Source: Lumbricus terrestris
Taxonomy: Eukaryota; Annelida; Clitellata; Crassiclitellata; Lumbricidae
Direction: 5' to 3'
DNA: 64,000 nt
Assembly: GCA_949752735.1 (NCBI GenBank)
Contig: OX457053.1
Coordinates: 9,113,491 to 9,177,490 of the forward strand
Shown here: piece by piece, positions 41,956 to 51,159 of the stretch
Position numbering within the stretch: the stretch's first letter is position 1
Layout: every line of letters begins with the position of its first letter
Program-made: the position numbers and the translations under genes
Notes under the pieces: model-generated
Database searches by the model: none
Told to the model about the DNA's origin: nothing
The model's input: only the letters and a program-made list of their open reading frames with translations

Positions 41956-42728
41956 AGTGCTAGTGGCTCAACACTAAGCAATGGTTGCAAAAATACACAA
42001 AGTATAGGCTGAGCCTTCATAGAATTAGCTTTAAAAAATTAGAATTAAAATTACACATTTTGGGTGGGTTGAGCTGGTAAAACCCATAAAGGGTTTTCCT
42101 ATACAGTGCACATAATATGACAGCTGTAAACTTAGACACTTGTTATAGGCCTAAACTTGTAACTTTTGTGATCATGGTAAAGACGAAACCCATTTCTTTT
42201 GCAATATAAAACTTTGACTTTTTATCCTGATAATCTGTTATTCTGCAAAAAGACTTTTTCTTGAAGTTTTCATGACTTTATCGTTCATAAAATTGCGAGC
42301 AAATAAGAGCCTAAAATGGACTCTAGTTGAGGTCAACACAGCTAAAAATGCGTTGGCCCGCTGGGGGAGCTTACGACGCTCCCCCAGACCCCCTAGTCGG
42401 TATGGGCTTCGTGCCTTCGGCACTCGCAACGTCGCGCCTTCGGCGCTTCCGGCAAAAAGTCAGACCCGGCAACTTTTCCAAACCACTTTCAGCCCTGTCT
42501 AAAACCAAAGCAAAACAAATTATCTAGTAGGAACAGACATACCTGCTAATGTCATTGTTCAAAACAAAGCAGATGAAAATTAATTTGCAAAAATAAATAC
42601 ACGCGGAAGTGACTTTTTCGACTTTTCTTCATTTGGGGAGATACGATTAATACGGGGATACTCTATTTCGTGACACCAGATAAAATGATTTGATGATTTG
42701 AATTGAAACCCAGTCAGACAACACTCAC

Positions 42729-42788
42729 CGTACGCAGCCTTGACCAGCATTTCCACTTTCTTATCCCAAGTAAACGTTCGGATGTAAT
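42729..42788 (-). CDS. PIKFYVE: PIKfyve exon 20: DYIRTFTWDKK segment
   Basis: A 60-nt exon: acceptor CTTCCTTAG, donor G|GTGAGT. With split codons it reads (D)YIRTFTWDKKVEMLVKAAY(G). Vertebrates have DYIRTFTWDKKLEMVVKSTG. Activation-segment region. Confidence 0.98.
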
Positions 42789-42984
42789 CTAAGGAAGCAA
42801 GAGATCATAAGAAGAAAATGTTTTCAATCCAATATTCGGTGAAAAACACAACACACACAGAAAAGAATTTCTCTACGTTAAAACAAGAGAAACATCCAGA
42901 AATGTCAGAGCACAACTTGCAAGTTAATCCCACAATAATTATAATCTTCATCATGATATTCGTGATCATATTCAACAGCTCGTC

Positions 42985-43372
42985 ACCCTAATCTCCATCC
43001 TAATCCTAATCCCAATCCTAATTGCCATCTTAATCCTAATTCCCATCCTAATCCTAAAGCCCATCTTAACCCTAATCCCCATCCTAATCCTAGTCCCCAT
43101 CCTAATCCCCGTCCTAATCCTAATCCCCCATCCTGATCCTAATCCCCATCTTAATCCTAGTCCCCATCCTAATCCCCGTCCTAATCCTAATCCCCCATCC
43201 TGATCCTAATCCCCATCTTAATCCTAATCCTAATCCCCATCCTAATCCTAGTCTTAATCCTAATCCCCATCCTAATCCTAATTTCCATCCTAATCCTAAT
43301 CCCCATCCTAATCCTGATTCCAATCCCAATTCCAATCCTAATTCCCATCATAATCCTAATCCCATCCTAATC
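42985..43372. repeat. Degenerate hexanucleotide CCTAAT/CCCCAT array
   Basis: Mixed ATCCTA and ATCCCC units, about 60 copies. It resembles telomeric CCCTAA but the dominant hexamer is AATCCT, so I do not call it telomeric. Intron between exons 19 and 20. Confidence 0.9.
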
Positions 43373-43460
43373 CTCCTCCTCATCATCATCATCGTCGTCG
43401 TCATCGTCGTCCTCCTCTTCGTCATCGTCGTCGTCGTCGTCGTCGTCATCATCATCGTCT
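43373..43460. repeat. (CTC/ATC/GTC)n trinucleotide block
   Basis: Triplet repeats ending about 40 nt from the exon-19 donor. Confidence 0.92.
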
Positions 43461-43500
43461 AAAATCACGTGTCAGATTAAGACGAGCGAGCGTAACAAAC

Positions 43501-43662
43501 CGATTATTCCGACGACGAACTGCTTCTTCGACTCATCGACGCCAACGAGCAACGAGTAATCCATGACGGAATGATTCGCGAGGAATTCCGTGTCTCTCGT
43601 GATGGAAGCCATGAGAACAGCCTTCGAGTGAGGATGGACGTACATCGGAGAATCAGTGCTTA
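43501..43662 (-). CDS. PIKFYVE: PIKfyve exon 19: IDYSLLVG catalytic segment
   Basis: Acceptor TTGTTTGTCAG, donor G|GTTTGT (weak). 53 codons with split ends: STDSPMYVHPHSKAVLMASI then TRDTEFLANHSVMDYSLLVG and VDESKKQFVVGII. MDYSLLVG is the conserved PIPK catalytic motif (IDYSLLVG in vertebrates). Confidence 0.98.
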
Positions 43663-43677
43663 CTGACAAACAACGTA

Positions 43678-43920
43678 AGCAATGGTTGCACACAAGCTAC
43701 ACAACGATACTAAATGGTTGTACACAACAACAAGCAATGGTTGTACACAAGTTACACAACGATATGCAATGGTTGTACACATCGATAAGCAATGCTTGTA
43801 CACAATGATAAGCAATGCTTGTACACAACGATAAGCAATGGTTGTACACGACGATAAGCAACGGTTGTACACAATGATAAGCAATGATTGTACACAACGA
43901 CAAGCAATGGTTGTCCAGTT
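43678..43920. repeat. 23-bp minisatellite at the exon-19 3' splice site
   Basis: About 10 copies of GTACACAACGATAAGCAATGGTT. On the minus strand the array runs up to 15 nt before the exon-19 acceptor, so branch-point and pyrimidine-tract sequence lie within repeat units. Confidence 0.92.
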
Positions 43921-44257
43921 GCATCATCGCTGTTGTTTATGTAACTAATCTAAAATAGTGTTCAACTACAGCCATGAAAGACTCTTGTTCAAAATATCAG
44001 TGCCTCAACTTCTGCATAAAATACATAGTCTCTGTTATTGGCCACATGGTTTCAATGGTTTTACAACCAAACGGAAATGTACGTTCGAACGCAATGACAT
44101 TGCGACGCGCTACACAGATGGAAAGACCATTCGAAGAAAAAAGAAATTTAATTATTATTATTAATTATTAAAAAACTTTTTAAGACATGCAGATAAGCCA
44201 GACAGAAGTGTGAATATTTGAAAGTTTTCGTAAGAGAGAATAAAATTTGAATCTCAC

Positions 44258-44354
44258 TCTTGACTAGGTTCTCGTCGAGTAGAACCATATCTTCGACTCT
44301 TTTACCGGACGTGTTGACTAGACGATTGCGTGCAGAGCCTTTCAGGTCAAAGAT
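44258..44354 (-). CDS. PIKFYVE: PIKfyve exon 18: FDLKGS..NR segment
   Basis: Acceptor CCACCGTAG, donor AAGA|GTGAGA. IFDLKGSARNRLVNTSGKRV then EDMVLLDENLVK. FDLKGS.RNR (FDLKGSLRNR in vertebrates) binds ATP phosphate and substrate. Phase 0 to 1. Confidence 0.98.
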
Positions 44355-44559
44355 CTACGGTGGAACGTAATAATTGAAGCATGAAATCAATTAGAAACAA
44401 ATAATATACTGCTAAATGTTTAAGTTCAAGATGACAAAATTAATTATATTGAAAATTTAAACTAATTTAATCATTATTGACCAGAGCAAGTATAACCACG
44501 GCAAAAGTATAACCATGGCAGAGTCGTAAACTACCATCTGGACAAAATTGCAGAAAGAG

Positions 44560-44655
44560 AGACAGACAAACACACACACAAACACACACACAAACACACA
44601 CACAAACACACACACAAACACACGCACGCAACACACGCACGCAACACACGCACAC
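44560..44655. repeat. (CA)n-type repeat, CACACAAA units
   Basis: CACACAAA and CACGCACGCAA units in the intron between exons 17 and 18. Confidence 0.9.
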
Positions 44656-44898
44656 ATACAGAATAATAATTACTTTTTAGTCGTATCCTACTTTTCCCGC
44701 TGCATTTATCAAAAGCTTCGTTGAAACCTAATGGGGAGCCCACACCCTATGCACATTTCTGATGGGGGGCCATGGCCGGATTGCCCCCCACCTGGATCCA
44801 TCCCTAATCCCTGTTCATTATATAGTGGAGCAAAAACAGACTGCCGTAATAAAAAACATCAGTTAACTTGATATTTTATTAATGCAGCCCCTCCTCAC

Positions 44899-45027
44899 CT
44901 GACTGATTTTACAACCATAGAACAGGTTCTCCATGACCAACAGGTCCTGCTTCAGCGCTGCCGTGGTTTTTGAGTTTTGGTAACCGATTCGATAAACTCC
45001 GAGGATCTTCGCTATTAATGTCGGCTT
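44899..45027 (-). CDS. PIKFYVE: PIKfyve exon 17: ILGVYRIGY / VMENLFYG segment
   Basis: Acceptor CTTATCAG, donor CAG|GTGAGG. 43 codons, phase 0/0: KPTLIAKILGVYRIGYQNSK then TTAALKQDLLVMENLFYGCK ISQ. Nearly collinear with vertebrate KILGVYRIGYKNSQ..LDLLVMENLFYGRK. Confidence 0.98.
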
Positions 45028-45386
45028 CTGATAAGAGAAGAAAAAACTCGTTGAGTCGTAAAATCACCGATTTACAGTTTCTAAGGTCAATGGTGTGATC
45101 TCAACTTGTTACAACGTCGTGGTATGGTTGCAACTTATTCTATCCAGTTATTTAGTGGCATGATACAAACTTGTTACAAAGTGCAATGACCCATAAGGCA
45201 TCACTGCTTAGCAAGATTCAAATGACTAAAATAATGTTCTACCACTGGCAATTCTGTTTATGATCTTTATTTTTTTGTTTTTGTGTGCTCGTTGTTGCAA
45301 ACAAGCCAATAAAGAGTTGATTCCATTTGATTTGATTCGAATTGATATGTAGCTGGGATGAATAACAATGAGATAGATGATGTCTT

Positions 45387-45388
<2 letters not shown>

Positions 45389-45420
<32 letters not shown>

Positions 45421-45448
45421 TGACTGACTGACTGACTGACTGACTGAC
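45389..45448. repeat. PIKFYVE: (GTCA)n array forming the exon-16 splice donor
   Basis: On the minus strand a 60-nt GTCAGTCA array starts exactly at the first possible donor (GGG|GTCAGT) and ends at a canonical GTAAGA (45388-45383). Both ends are phase 0. The 60 nt would encode VSQS five times if the distal donor is used. See the findings. Confidence 0.9.
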
Positions 45449-45552
45449 CCCAGCCTCATAAGCCTTTGTGATGTACTGGAAATAATGAGGAGCAAATTCA
45501 CTGAATGACTGGACTTCGATCTTCGACATCTGCTTCAGAATGAAACGATTGT
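45449..45552 (-). CDS. PIKFYVE: PIKfyve exon 16: RFILKQM segment
   Basis: Acceptor TTTCGTGCAG. NRFILKQMSKIEVQSFSEFA then PHYFQYITKAYEAG; vertebrates have DDRFILKQM...EVQSFLDFAPHYF.YI. The Lys in ILKQM is the nucleotide-binding lysine. Phase 1 to 0. The end is given as the proximal donor; a distal donor at 45388 is also in frame. Confidence 0.97.
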
Positions 45553-45954
45553 CTGCACGAAAAGAAACAACACAACGAAAAACTGTAGATAGAAAACTTT
45601 TCTGCTACATTGAAGTCCACTGTAAGCTATTCCAACACTGGATTCCTAACTCAAAATTACAAAACTTAAAAAAGTTATCTAATAATAATTCGACTGTCCA
45701 GAACAAAAATCATAATACGAGAGTTTAGCTCGCTACCCAATTATACTAGCCTCAATAATTCTTTTATCCTTCAATAAATGCCTCATTCACAGTTTCTTGT
45801 GACCTTGCATGTCTTAAAAGCTTTAGGACAATAATAGTTGACATCATTTGATGTACAATGCTCACGTATCAGTTCTTAGCTTTCAGTTAGCACTTTATAG
45901 ATGTCAAAGTTACACAGATGAATATTGTGGTAAATTGAACTTGTGGCTAAACTT

Positions 45955-46170
45955 AGCCAAATGACATCTGAATGACATTTTCAGCCAAATGACAGCTGAA
46001 TGACATTTTCAGCCAACTGACAGCTGAATGACATTTTCAGCCAAAAGACAGCTGAATGACATTTCCAGTCAAATGACAGCTGAATGACATTTTCAGCCAA
46101 ATGACAGCTGAATGAAATTTTCAACCAAATGACAGCTGAATGACATTTTGAGCCAAATGACAGCTGAATG
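45955..46170. repeat. 28-bp minisatellite (about 8 copies)
   Basis: Unit AATGACAGCTGAATGACATT TTCAGCCA. Intron between exons 15 and 16. Reading frames (Gln-Leu-Ser-Phe) are artefacts. Confidence 0.92.
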
Positions 46171-46319
46171 ATGCTTTCCAAACAGGTTATGAGGCTTAAC
46201 AACTAATCTGAAACTTCAATATTGTGCACTTAAGTTTCATGATTTGATCTACAGACACAGAGTTAGAGGCAAACTCATTAGCGATATTCCATACAATTTT
46301 GTTTTCGATCACTGTCTTG

Positions 46320-46545
46320 TGGCACGCGGTGGTGTAGTGGTGGTGTCGTTGCCTTGAAGCCGGAAGGTTCCATGTTCGAATGCACCTCAAGTCGCCGCAT
46401 AGGGACCTTGGGCAAGTCCTTCACTCGCAATTGCTAAGCGCTTCGGCATGAAACTCCGATGCAGTGTCCGCTCTGCAGTCGGGAGTGCCTCTGAGTAGAG
46501 TGCATGAAGGGGCGCTATAACAAGTGCACATACAAACAAACAAAC
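46320..46545 (+). mobile_element. tRNA-derived CORE-SINE copy 5
   Basis: GCACGCGGTGGTGTAGTGGT, degenerate B box (GTTCGAATGC), core GGACCTTGGGCAAGTCCTTC, and tail GGGGCGCTATAACAAGTGCA with (CAAA)n. Antisense to PIKfyve. Confidence 0.9.
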
Positions 46546-46670
46546 TGTCTGGTCGTACTTCTGTCGCACTAAAAGCATTCCTATTCATGTTCTAAACGGC
46601 CCTCGACTCAAAGTTCTCAAGGGATGTGTATTTGACGCACATAAGAACAGCGTACACCAATAGAACTCAC

Positions 46671-46750
46671 CCTGTGTTTTGCAGAAACTCGATCCTGACT
46701 TCCCACCGCCTGCCAGCCACGTAAAACACCTCGACAACGATCGGATGAAG
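46671..46750 (-). CDS. PIKFYVE: PIKfyve exon 15: kinase glycine loop
   Basis: Acceptor ATTTTGACAG, donor G|GTGAGT. FIRSLSRCFTWLAGGGKSGS then SFCKTQ; vertebrates FIRSLSHSSPWQARGGKSGA AF. GGGKSGSSF is the ATP-binding loop. Phase 2 to 1. Confidence 0.98.
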
Positions 46751-47109
46751 CTGTCAAAATAGCAACAACAAATCTACAGCATGTCTCAATTCTTTCAACA
46801 AATTCATTCCTAGAAAATTAACAGCACCTGACTTAAGTAAGTAAGTAAGCAAGTATATTCTTCATACGAACCAATTGACAACCGCACATCGGTGCACATA
46901 ATATACGTGAAGTAAAACAATTAAATGTTTTGATTAATATCTAGCATATATAAATCATGCTGATCATAACTTTCTTCCTGCATGAAGTATCCACATTTGG
47001 TAGCATAAGATCATGCACTCTTGGTCTAAGGGCGTAGACCATTTCAAAAAGCAGAATTTGCCCTACTCAGATACCCCGGGCCAGCGTCGGCATGGCAGCA
47101 CATTTGCAC

Positions 47110-47262
47110 ATAAGTTGGTGTTACTGCTAGATAGATAACACTCTGCTGGCTCCTTCTACCGTCTCCTCAAGACCTTTCTCTTTGACCAGGCCTGGGTTGG
47201 GAGCACCTCTGAGTAGAAGGGCGCTATATAAATTTATGTGATTGATTGATTGATTGATAACC
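47110..47262 (+). mobile_element. LINE 3' end with (GATT)n tail
   Basis: Degraded coding end (ACGTCTCCTCAAGACCTTTCTC-like), then GGGAGCACCTCTGAGTAGAA, GGGCGCTATATAAATTTATG and (GATT)n. Confidence 0.7.
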
Positions 47263-47393
47263 AAACTCGGTGTAAGCATCAAGCTAACAAATGTTAATGA
47301 CTGCACATTAACTGTAGCTTTTAAAACTAATTTATTACAACCGATCAAATTAAAACCAATTTGTGAACAATTTCAATAAAAAAAAGAACCAAC

Positions 47394-47490
47394 CGTTCCT
47401 CCCCTTCCGGAAATATAAGTTTACGAAGTTTCGCAAACTGTTCGGCGTAACAGACCCGACAGTAGAACTTCGCGTTGCAGTCGGAAAATT
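47394..47490 (-). CDS. PIKFYVE: PIKfyve exon 14: FSD.NAKFYCR segment
   Basis: Acceptor TTTGATTCTAG, donor CG|GTTGGT. FSDCNAKFYCRVCYAEQFAK then LRKLIFPEGEE, against FSDANAKFYCRLYYAGEFHK MR in vertebrates. Start of the kinase domain. Phase 1 to 2. Confidence 0.98.
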
Positions 47491-47871
47491 CTAGAATCAA
47501 AGAATAAAAACACGGTCTTACGATTTTTTGCATTGCTGCAAATGAGGGCATGGTGTCCAATCAAATATAATCTACCAATTTCATGGTTCCACTAATCTTT
47601 ATCAACAACGCAACAATTGATTTGTAATCGTAATCGTAATCGTAAACTCAAAATTTCTAAAGCGCCACTCGAAAGCCAAGCGCGGGGCACCAGCTTATTC
47701 ACGAGCGCTGCGTTGAGTTAGAAGGGTTGTCCGAGAGAGTAGTCCGTGGTGGTCCGGGTCGAGTTACCATAAGATCAGGATCAAATGCGTTGAGTTAGAA
47801 GGGTTGTCCGTGAGAGTAGTCCGTGGTGGTCAGGGTCGAAATTCCATAGGATCAGAGGGGCGGAACAGCTA

Positions 47872-50800
47872 TTAAGGCGGGTGTCGTTTGGGCCGGGAAT
47901 TGGAAGGTGGAGGATCAGATGAGACAGGGTAAGAGTTCGTGAAAAGGAGTGTCTTGAGTTTTGAATGAAAAGCCCGAGGTGTGATGGATAGAGGAGCCTG
48001 AGGAAGGTGATGGTGTGTGATTAGTAATGATGGCGGATGGACTGAAAAGGATCGGAATTCAGGAGGCAGTTCATTCCAAAGGCGTGGTGCTGAGATGGAT
48101 ATGGCTCGGTTGGAGAACTTGAGATGACTTGTGACCGGCGGTCGAGAAAGTGTAAGGCAGGAGGATGATCGGGTAGAACGGGTAGGTTGGATGGTGAAGA
48201 GTTCGCGAAGATAACTTGGCTGAGAGCATTGCAAGGAGTTGTAGGTTAAGGAGAGAACTTTGAAGTGGATTCGCTCTGGGATTTTCAACCAGTGAAGTGA
48301 TTTGAGGATGGGGGTGATGTGATGATGTCTGGGTGTTCTGGTGACGGCTCTAGCTAGAGAATTTTGAATGAGTTGGAGGCGCTTAAGTTGTGAGGAGTCA
48401 AGGCTTAAGAACAGAGAGTTGCAATAGTCAAGTTTTGAGTGGACGATGGACGTCGCAATGGTAGAGGCAGTTTTGAAATCGAGCATGGGTCGGATGCGAC
48501 GGAGGTCCCGGATGTGTATGAAGCAGGAACGCGATAGGTTGGAGATGTGGTTAGAGAAGGAGAGATGCGAATCAAACATTACACCAAGATTGCGGACAGG
48601 AGCATCAGAAGTAAAGGTAAGAGACGAAGAGTTAGTCGATAGGTGTATTGAAGGGTCTGGGATTTTCTTGATTTGGTCAGGAAGTCCAAGAATGATGAAC
48701 TCTGTTTTGGAAGGGTTGAGGCAGAGGAGGTTGGAAGACATCCATTTAGAGATTAGATTGACCACATTGAGAAGTTGAGCAATGGAGGTGGAAAAAGAGC
48801 CTGGGGAGAAGGAAATGAAGAGTTGAGTGTCGTCTGCGTAGAGATGGTGGTCAACAGACGAGGATTTTATGAGATGGCTTAAAGGAGTGGTGTAGAGAAT
48901 GAAGAGCAACGGACCAAGGACGGAGCCTTGTGGAACGCCACAAGATAGTGGAAGGGGTTGTGAACAGTGACTGGAGGCTTTAACAGAGAAGGATCTGGAA
49001 GAGAGATATGACTGGAACCAAAGTAGAGCAGTGCCAGAGACGCCAAAAGAAGAAGAGAGACGGTTAAGAAGAAGATTGTGATCGATGGTGTCGAATGCAG
49101 CGGAGATGTCAAGGAGGCAGAGGCAGGAGACTTGTTGATGACTGACGGCAGAAACCAGTTTATTATACAGAGAGACAAGTAGAGTTTCTGTGGAGTGATG
49201 TTTAGTGAAGCCTGATTGGTGGGGGTTGAGGAGTGAGTTGGAGGAGAGGTAATCGTTTAGCCGGGAAAGGACAATTCGTTCGGTTAATTTAGATAGAAAA
49301 GAAAGGTTGGAGATGGGTCGGTAATTTGATAGGTTTTCCTTGTCAAGATTTGCTTTTTTCAGAAGAGGAGTGACGAGAGATTGCTTGAAGACCATTGGGA
49401 AATTGCCAGTGGAGAGTGAAAGATTGATAATTTTAGTGATTATAGGAATGAGGACGGAAGCGCAGTCTTTTAGGAGAGCAGTTGGGATAGGATCCAATTC
49501 ACACTGTTTGCTTGGAAGAGAATTTAACAGGAGTGACACTTCAGCTTCAGAGGCGGGGTTGAGAATTGGAAGCGATGACTGAGAGACAGGAGGAGTAGGA
49601 TTTGGAAACGGAGATGCATCGGTGTTGGAGGATTGTGAATCAAGGAGAGACTGCAGTGTGAAGCGAAGGGAGGAGACTTTATCCGAGAAGAATGAACAGA
49701 ATGTATCGGCCATAGAGGGGGCTGGAATGAAGCTTGGCAGTGGAGAGGGAGATTTGCGATGAAGGAGAGAGTTGACAGCTCTCCAGAGATGGCGAGGGTT
49801 GGAGGAGCTGGAGTGAATAAGTGAGGAGTAATATTTCCTTTTTGTAGCAGTGATGAGTGCGTGATATCTGTTTGTGGCTGATTTTAGGTTTGAGAGGGCT
49901 TTTGTTTTGGATAGAGAGTCAGTGGCGTCCTTGTAGATGTGCTGAAGTCGCCTACGGAAGGTTTTGAAAGCTTGGAGGTAGGAAGTGAACCAGGGGTTAG
50001 TGGCATGTGAGCTGGGTTTGGTGATGAGTGGTGCGTGAATGTCAAGGAGGTCGGAAAGAGTGGAGTTGTAGCAGGACAGAAGGTCATCAAGGGAGGAAGG
50101 AGGATTAAGAACAAGTTGAGAACTGCGAATATCTTTAATGAAGGCCTGGGAGTCAATGGACCCTAAGCGACGGAAAGAATGAGTGGAAGGAGGAGGCCGA
50201 GCAAAGGGTTTAATTTCAAGGTCAGCCATGATAAGGTAGTGGTCAGTTATGTTGAGAATAGAGTGCGATAGCTTGGGAGATAAAAGGGAGGTGTTGGCAG
50301 TTATGACAAGGTCGAGAGTGTGATTTTTGATGTGGGTCTGGAAGTTGACATGTTGGACGAGATTGACTGATGAGAGGAGGTTCAGAAAGTCAGTTGCATG
50401 AGAGTTAGATGGATCGTCAACATGGACGTTGAAATCGCCAGTGAGTAAGAATTCGTTGGGAGTAGTGGCAGCAACTGAGAGGAGAGAGCTAAATTCATCA
50501 AGAAAGACTGAGTTTTTAGAGGAGTACTTAGACGAGGTAGGAGGACGATAGATGTTGAAAACTGTGAGTAGGTCTGAGGAAAGTCGAAGTGTTGTGGACG
50601 AACATTCGAAAGAACTGAAGACGTGGCGAGAGGAGTTTAGGACGACAGCCGGCTCACGAACCAGGAAGGCAGTGCCGCCACCAGATATTTTTGAGGATTT
50701 AGAGGAGGCGGTTATTCGAGGGAAACTTTGAAGAGAGTAGCCAGGTGGTATGCAATCAGCAATGTGGGCGTTTGAAGAGGTAGAGGATAGCCAGGTTTCT

Positions 50801-51159
50801 TGGAGAGCAATGAGATCCGGTGGACGGGAGCCGGAAGCAAGGTCAGTGAGGGAAGTAGAGTTGTTTTCGTTTAGTAGGGATTGGATGTTGAGAGAGTAAA
50901 GTAGAAAGTTCTTGCTTGAGAGTCTGGTTGCATTTTGTGAGATATTTGCGCTGGAGTGAGATGAAGATGATGGCCCAGGATTAACAGAAATGTCACCACA
51001 TAAGAGGAGAAGAAGGAAGGACGGGCAAATTTTCTGAGGTCTAGTATTCAAGCGATGCATGCGGTGTGATGAAATATGAGAGCGGAATGACTGAGAGGTG
51101 ACGATATTCAGCCGTTGCAGTTTGGCAGGCATGGCGTGGGTGAGGGGAGTAGGAAGCAT
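47872..51159 (-). CDS. LINE ORF: 2A-like leader, AP endonuclease, reverse transcriptase
   Basis: A single uninterrupted 1095-residue frame. Residues 46-63 (50971-51024) read PSFLLLLLCGDISVNPGP, a 2A-like ribosome-skipping motif after a hydrophobic run. The endonuclease (about 88-320) has LNIQSL, QETW (E121), GDFNVH (D242) and ITDH (D306/H307). RT (about 560-850): NYRPISNLSFLSKLTERIV, motif A DISAAFDTIDH (D684), motif B GVPQGSVLGPLLF (741-753), motif C YADD (774-777). The C-terminal end has LKSLHWLKIPERIHFKVLSL and RLWNELP. All catalytic residues are present, so the element looks recently active. L2-like from RT motifs. No separate ORF1 is visible, and residues 64-87 are Ser/Asn-rich. Confidence 0.95.
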   Translation of the reverse strand: MLPTPLTHAMPAKLQRLNIVTSQSFRSHISSHRMHRLNTRPQKICPSFLLLLLCGDISVNPGPSSSSHSSANISQNATRLSSKNFLLYSLNIQSLLNENNSTSLTDLASGSRPPDLIALQETWLSSTSSNAHIADCIPPGYSLQSFPRITASSKSSKISGGGTAFLVREPAVVLNSSRHVFSSFECSSTTLRLSSDLLTVFNIYRPPTSSKYSSKNSVFLDEFSSLLSVAATTPNEFLLTGDFNVHVDDPSNSHATDFLNLLSSVNLVQHVNFQTHIKNHTLDLVITANTSLLSPKLSHSILNITDHYLIMADLEIKPFARPPPSTHSFRRLGSIDSQAFIKDIRSSQLVLNPPSSLDDLLSCYNSTLSDLLDIHAPLITKPSSHATNPWFTSYLQAFKTFRRRLQHIYKDATDSLSKTKALSNLKSATNRYHALITATKRKYYSSLIHSSSSNPRHLWRAVNSLLHRKSPSPLPSFIPAPSMADTFCSFFSDKVSSLRFTLQSLLDSQSSNTDASPFPNPTPPVSQSSLPILNPASEAEVSLLLNSLPSKQCELDPIPTALLKDCASVLIPIITKIINLSLSTGNFPMVFKQSLVTPLLKKANLDKENLSNYRPISNLSFLSKLTERIVLSRLNDYLSSNSLLNPHQSGFTKHHSTETLLVSLYNKLVSAVSHQQVSCLCLLDISAAFDTIDHNLLLNRLSSSFGVSGTALLWFQSYLSSRSFSVKASSHCSQPLPLSCGVPQGSVLGPLLFILYTTPLSHLIKSSSVDHHLYADDTQLFISFSPGSFSTSIAQLLNVVNLISKWMSSNLLCLNPSKTEFIILGLPDQIKKIPDPSIHLSTNSSSLTFTSDAPVRNLGVMFDSHLSFSNHISNLSRSCFIHIRDLRRIRPMLDFKTASTIATSIVHSKLDYCNSLFLSLDSSQLKRLQLIQNSLARAVTRTPRHHHITPILKSLHWLKIPERIHFKVLSLTYNSLQCSQPSYLRELFTIQPTRSTRSSSCLTLSRPPVTSHLKFSNRAISISAPRLWNELPPEFRSFSVHPPSLLITHHHLPQAPLSITPRAFHSKLKTLLFTNSYPVSSDPPPSNSRPKRHPP
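50971..51024 (-). other. 2A-like motif CGDISVNPGP in the LINE ORF
   Basis: Residues 46-63 of the LINE ORF. The canonical 2A core is D(V/I)ExNPG|P. Here D56-I57-S58-V59-N60-P61-G62-P63 keeps every core residue except E to S. A Leu-rich run precedes it, as in 2A-like leaders reported in APE-type LINEs of invertebrates. Confidence 0.8.

Larger units (their letters stand above)
39775..42497. mobile_element. 2.7-kb non-autonomous hAT-like element filling the last PIKfyve intron
   Basis: 14-bp perfect terminal inverted repeats CAGGGCTGAAAGTG / CACTTTCAGCCCTG with CCGGGTC/GACCCGG subterminal motifs. Perfect 8-bp target duplication TCTAAAAC (39767-39774 and 42498-42505). It contains a CAGTGGCG MITE (40387-40645), an 84-bp triplication (about 40690-40935) and a truncated L2 LINE (41356-41955). 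No transposase frame was found. Confidence 0.88.

Noticed and set aside
42985..43372. Interstitial telomere-like sequence.
   Set aside because: The dominant hexamer is AATCCT/ATCCCC, not an uninterrupted CCCTAA array.
48446..49582. Plus-strand frames within the LINE.
   Set aside because: Antisense shadows of the LINE ORF.
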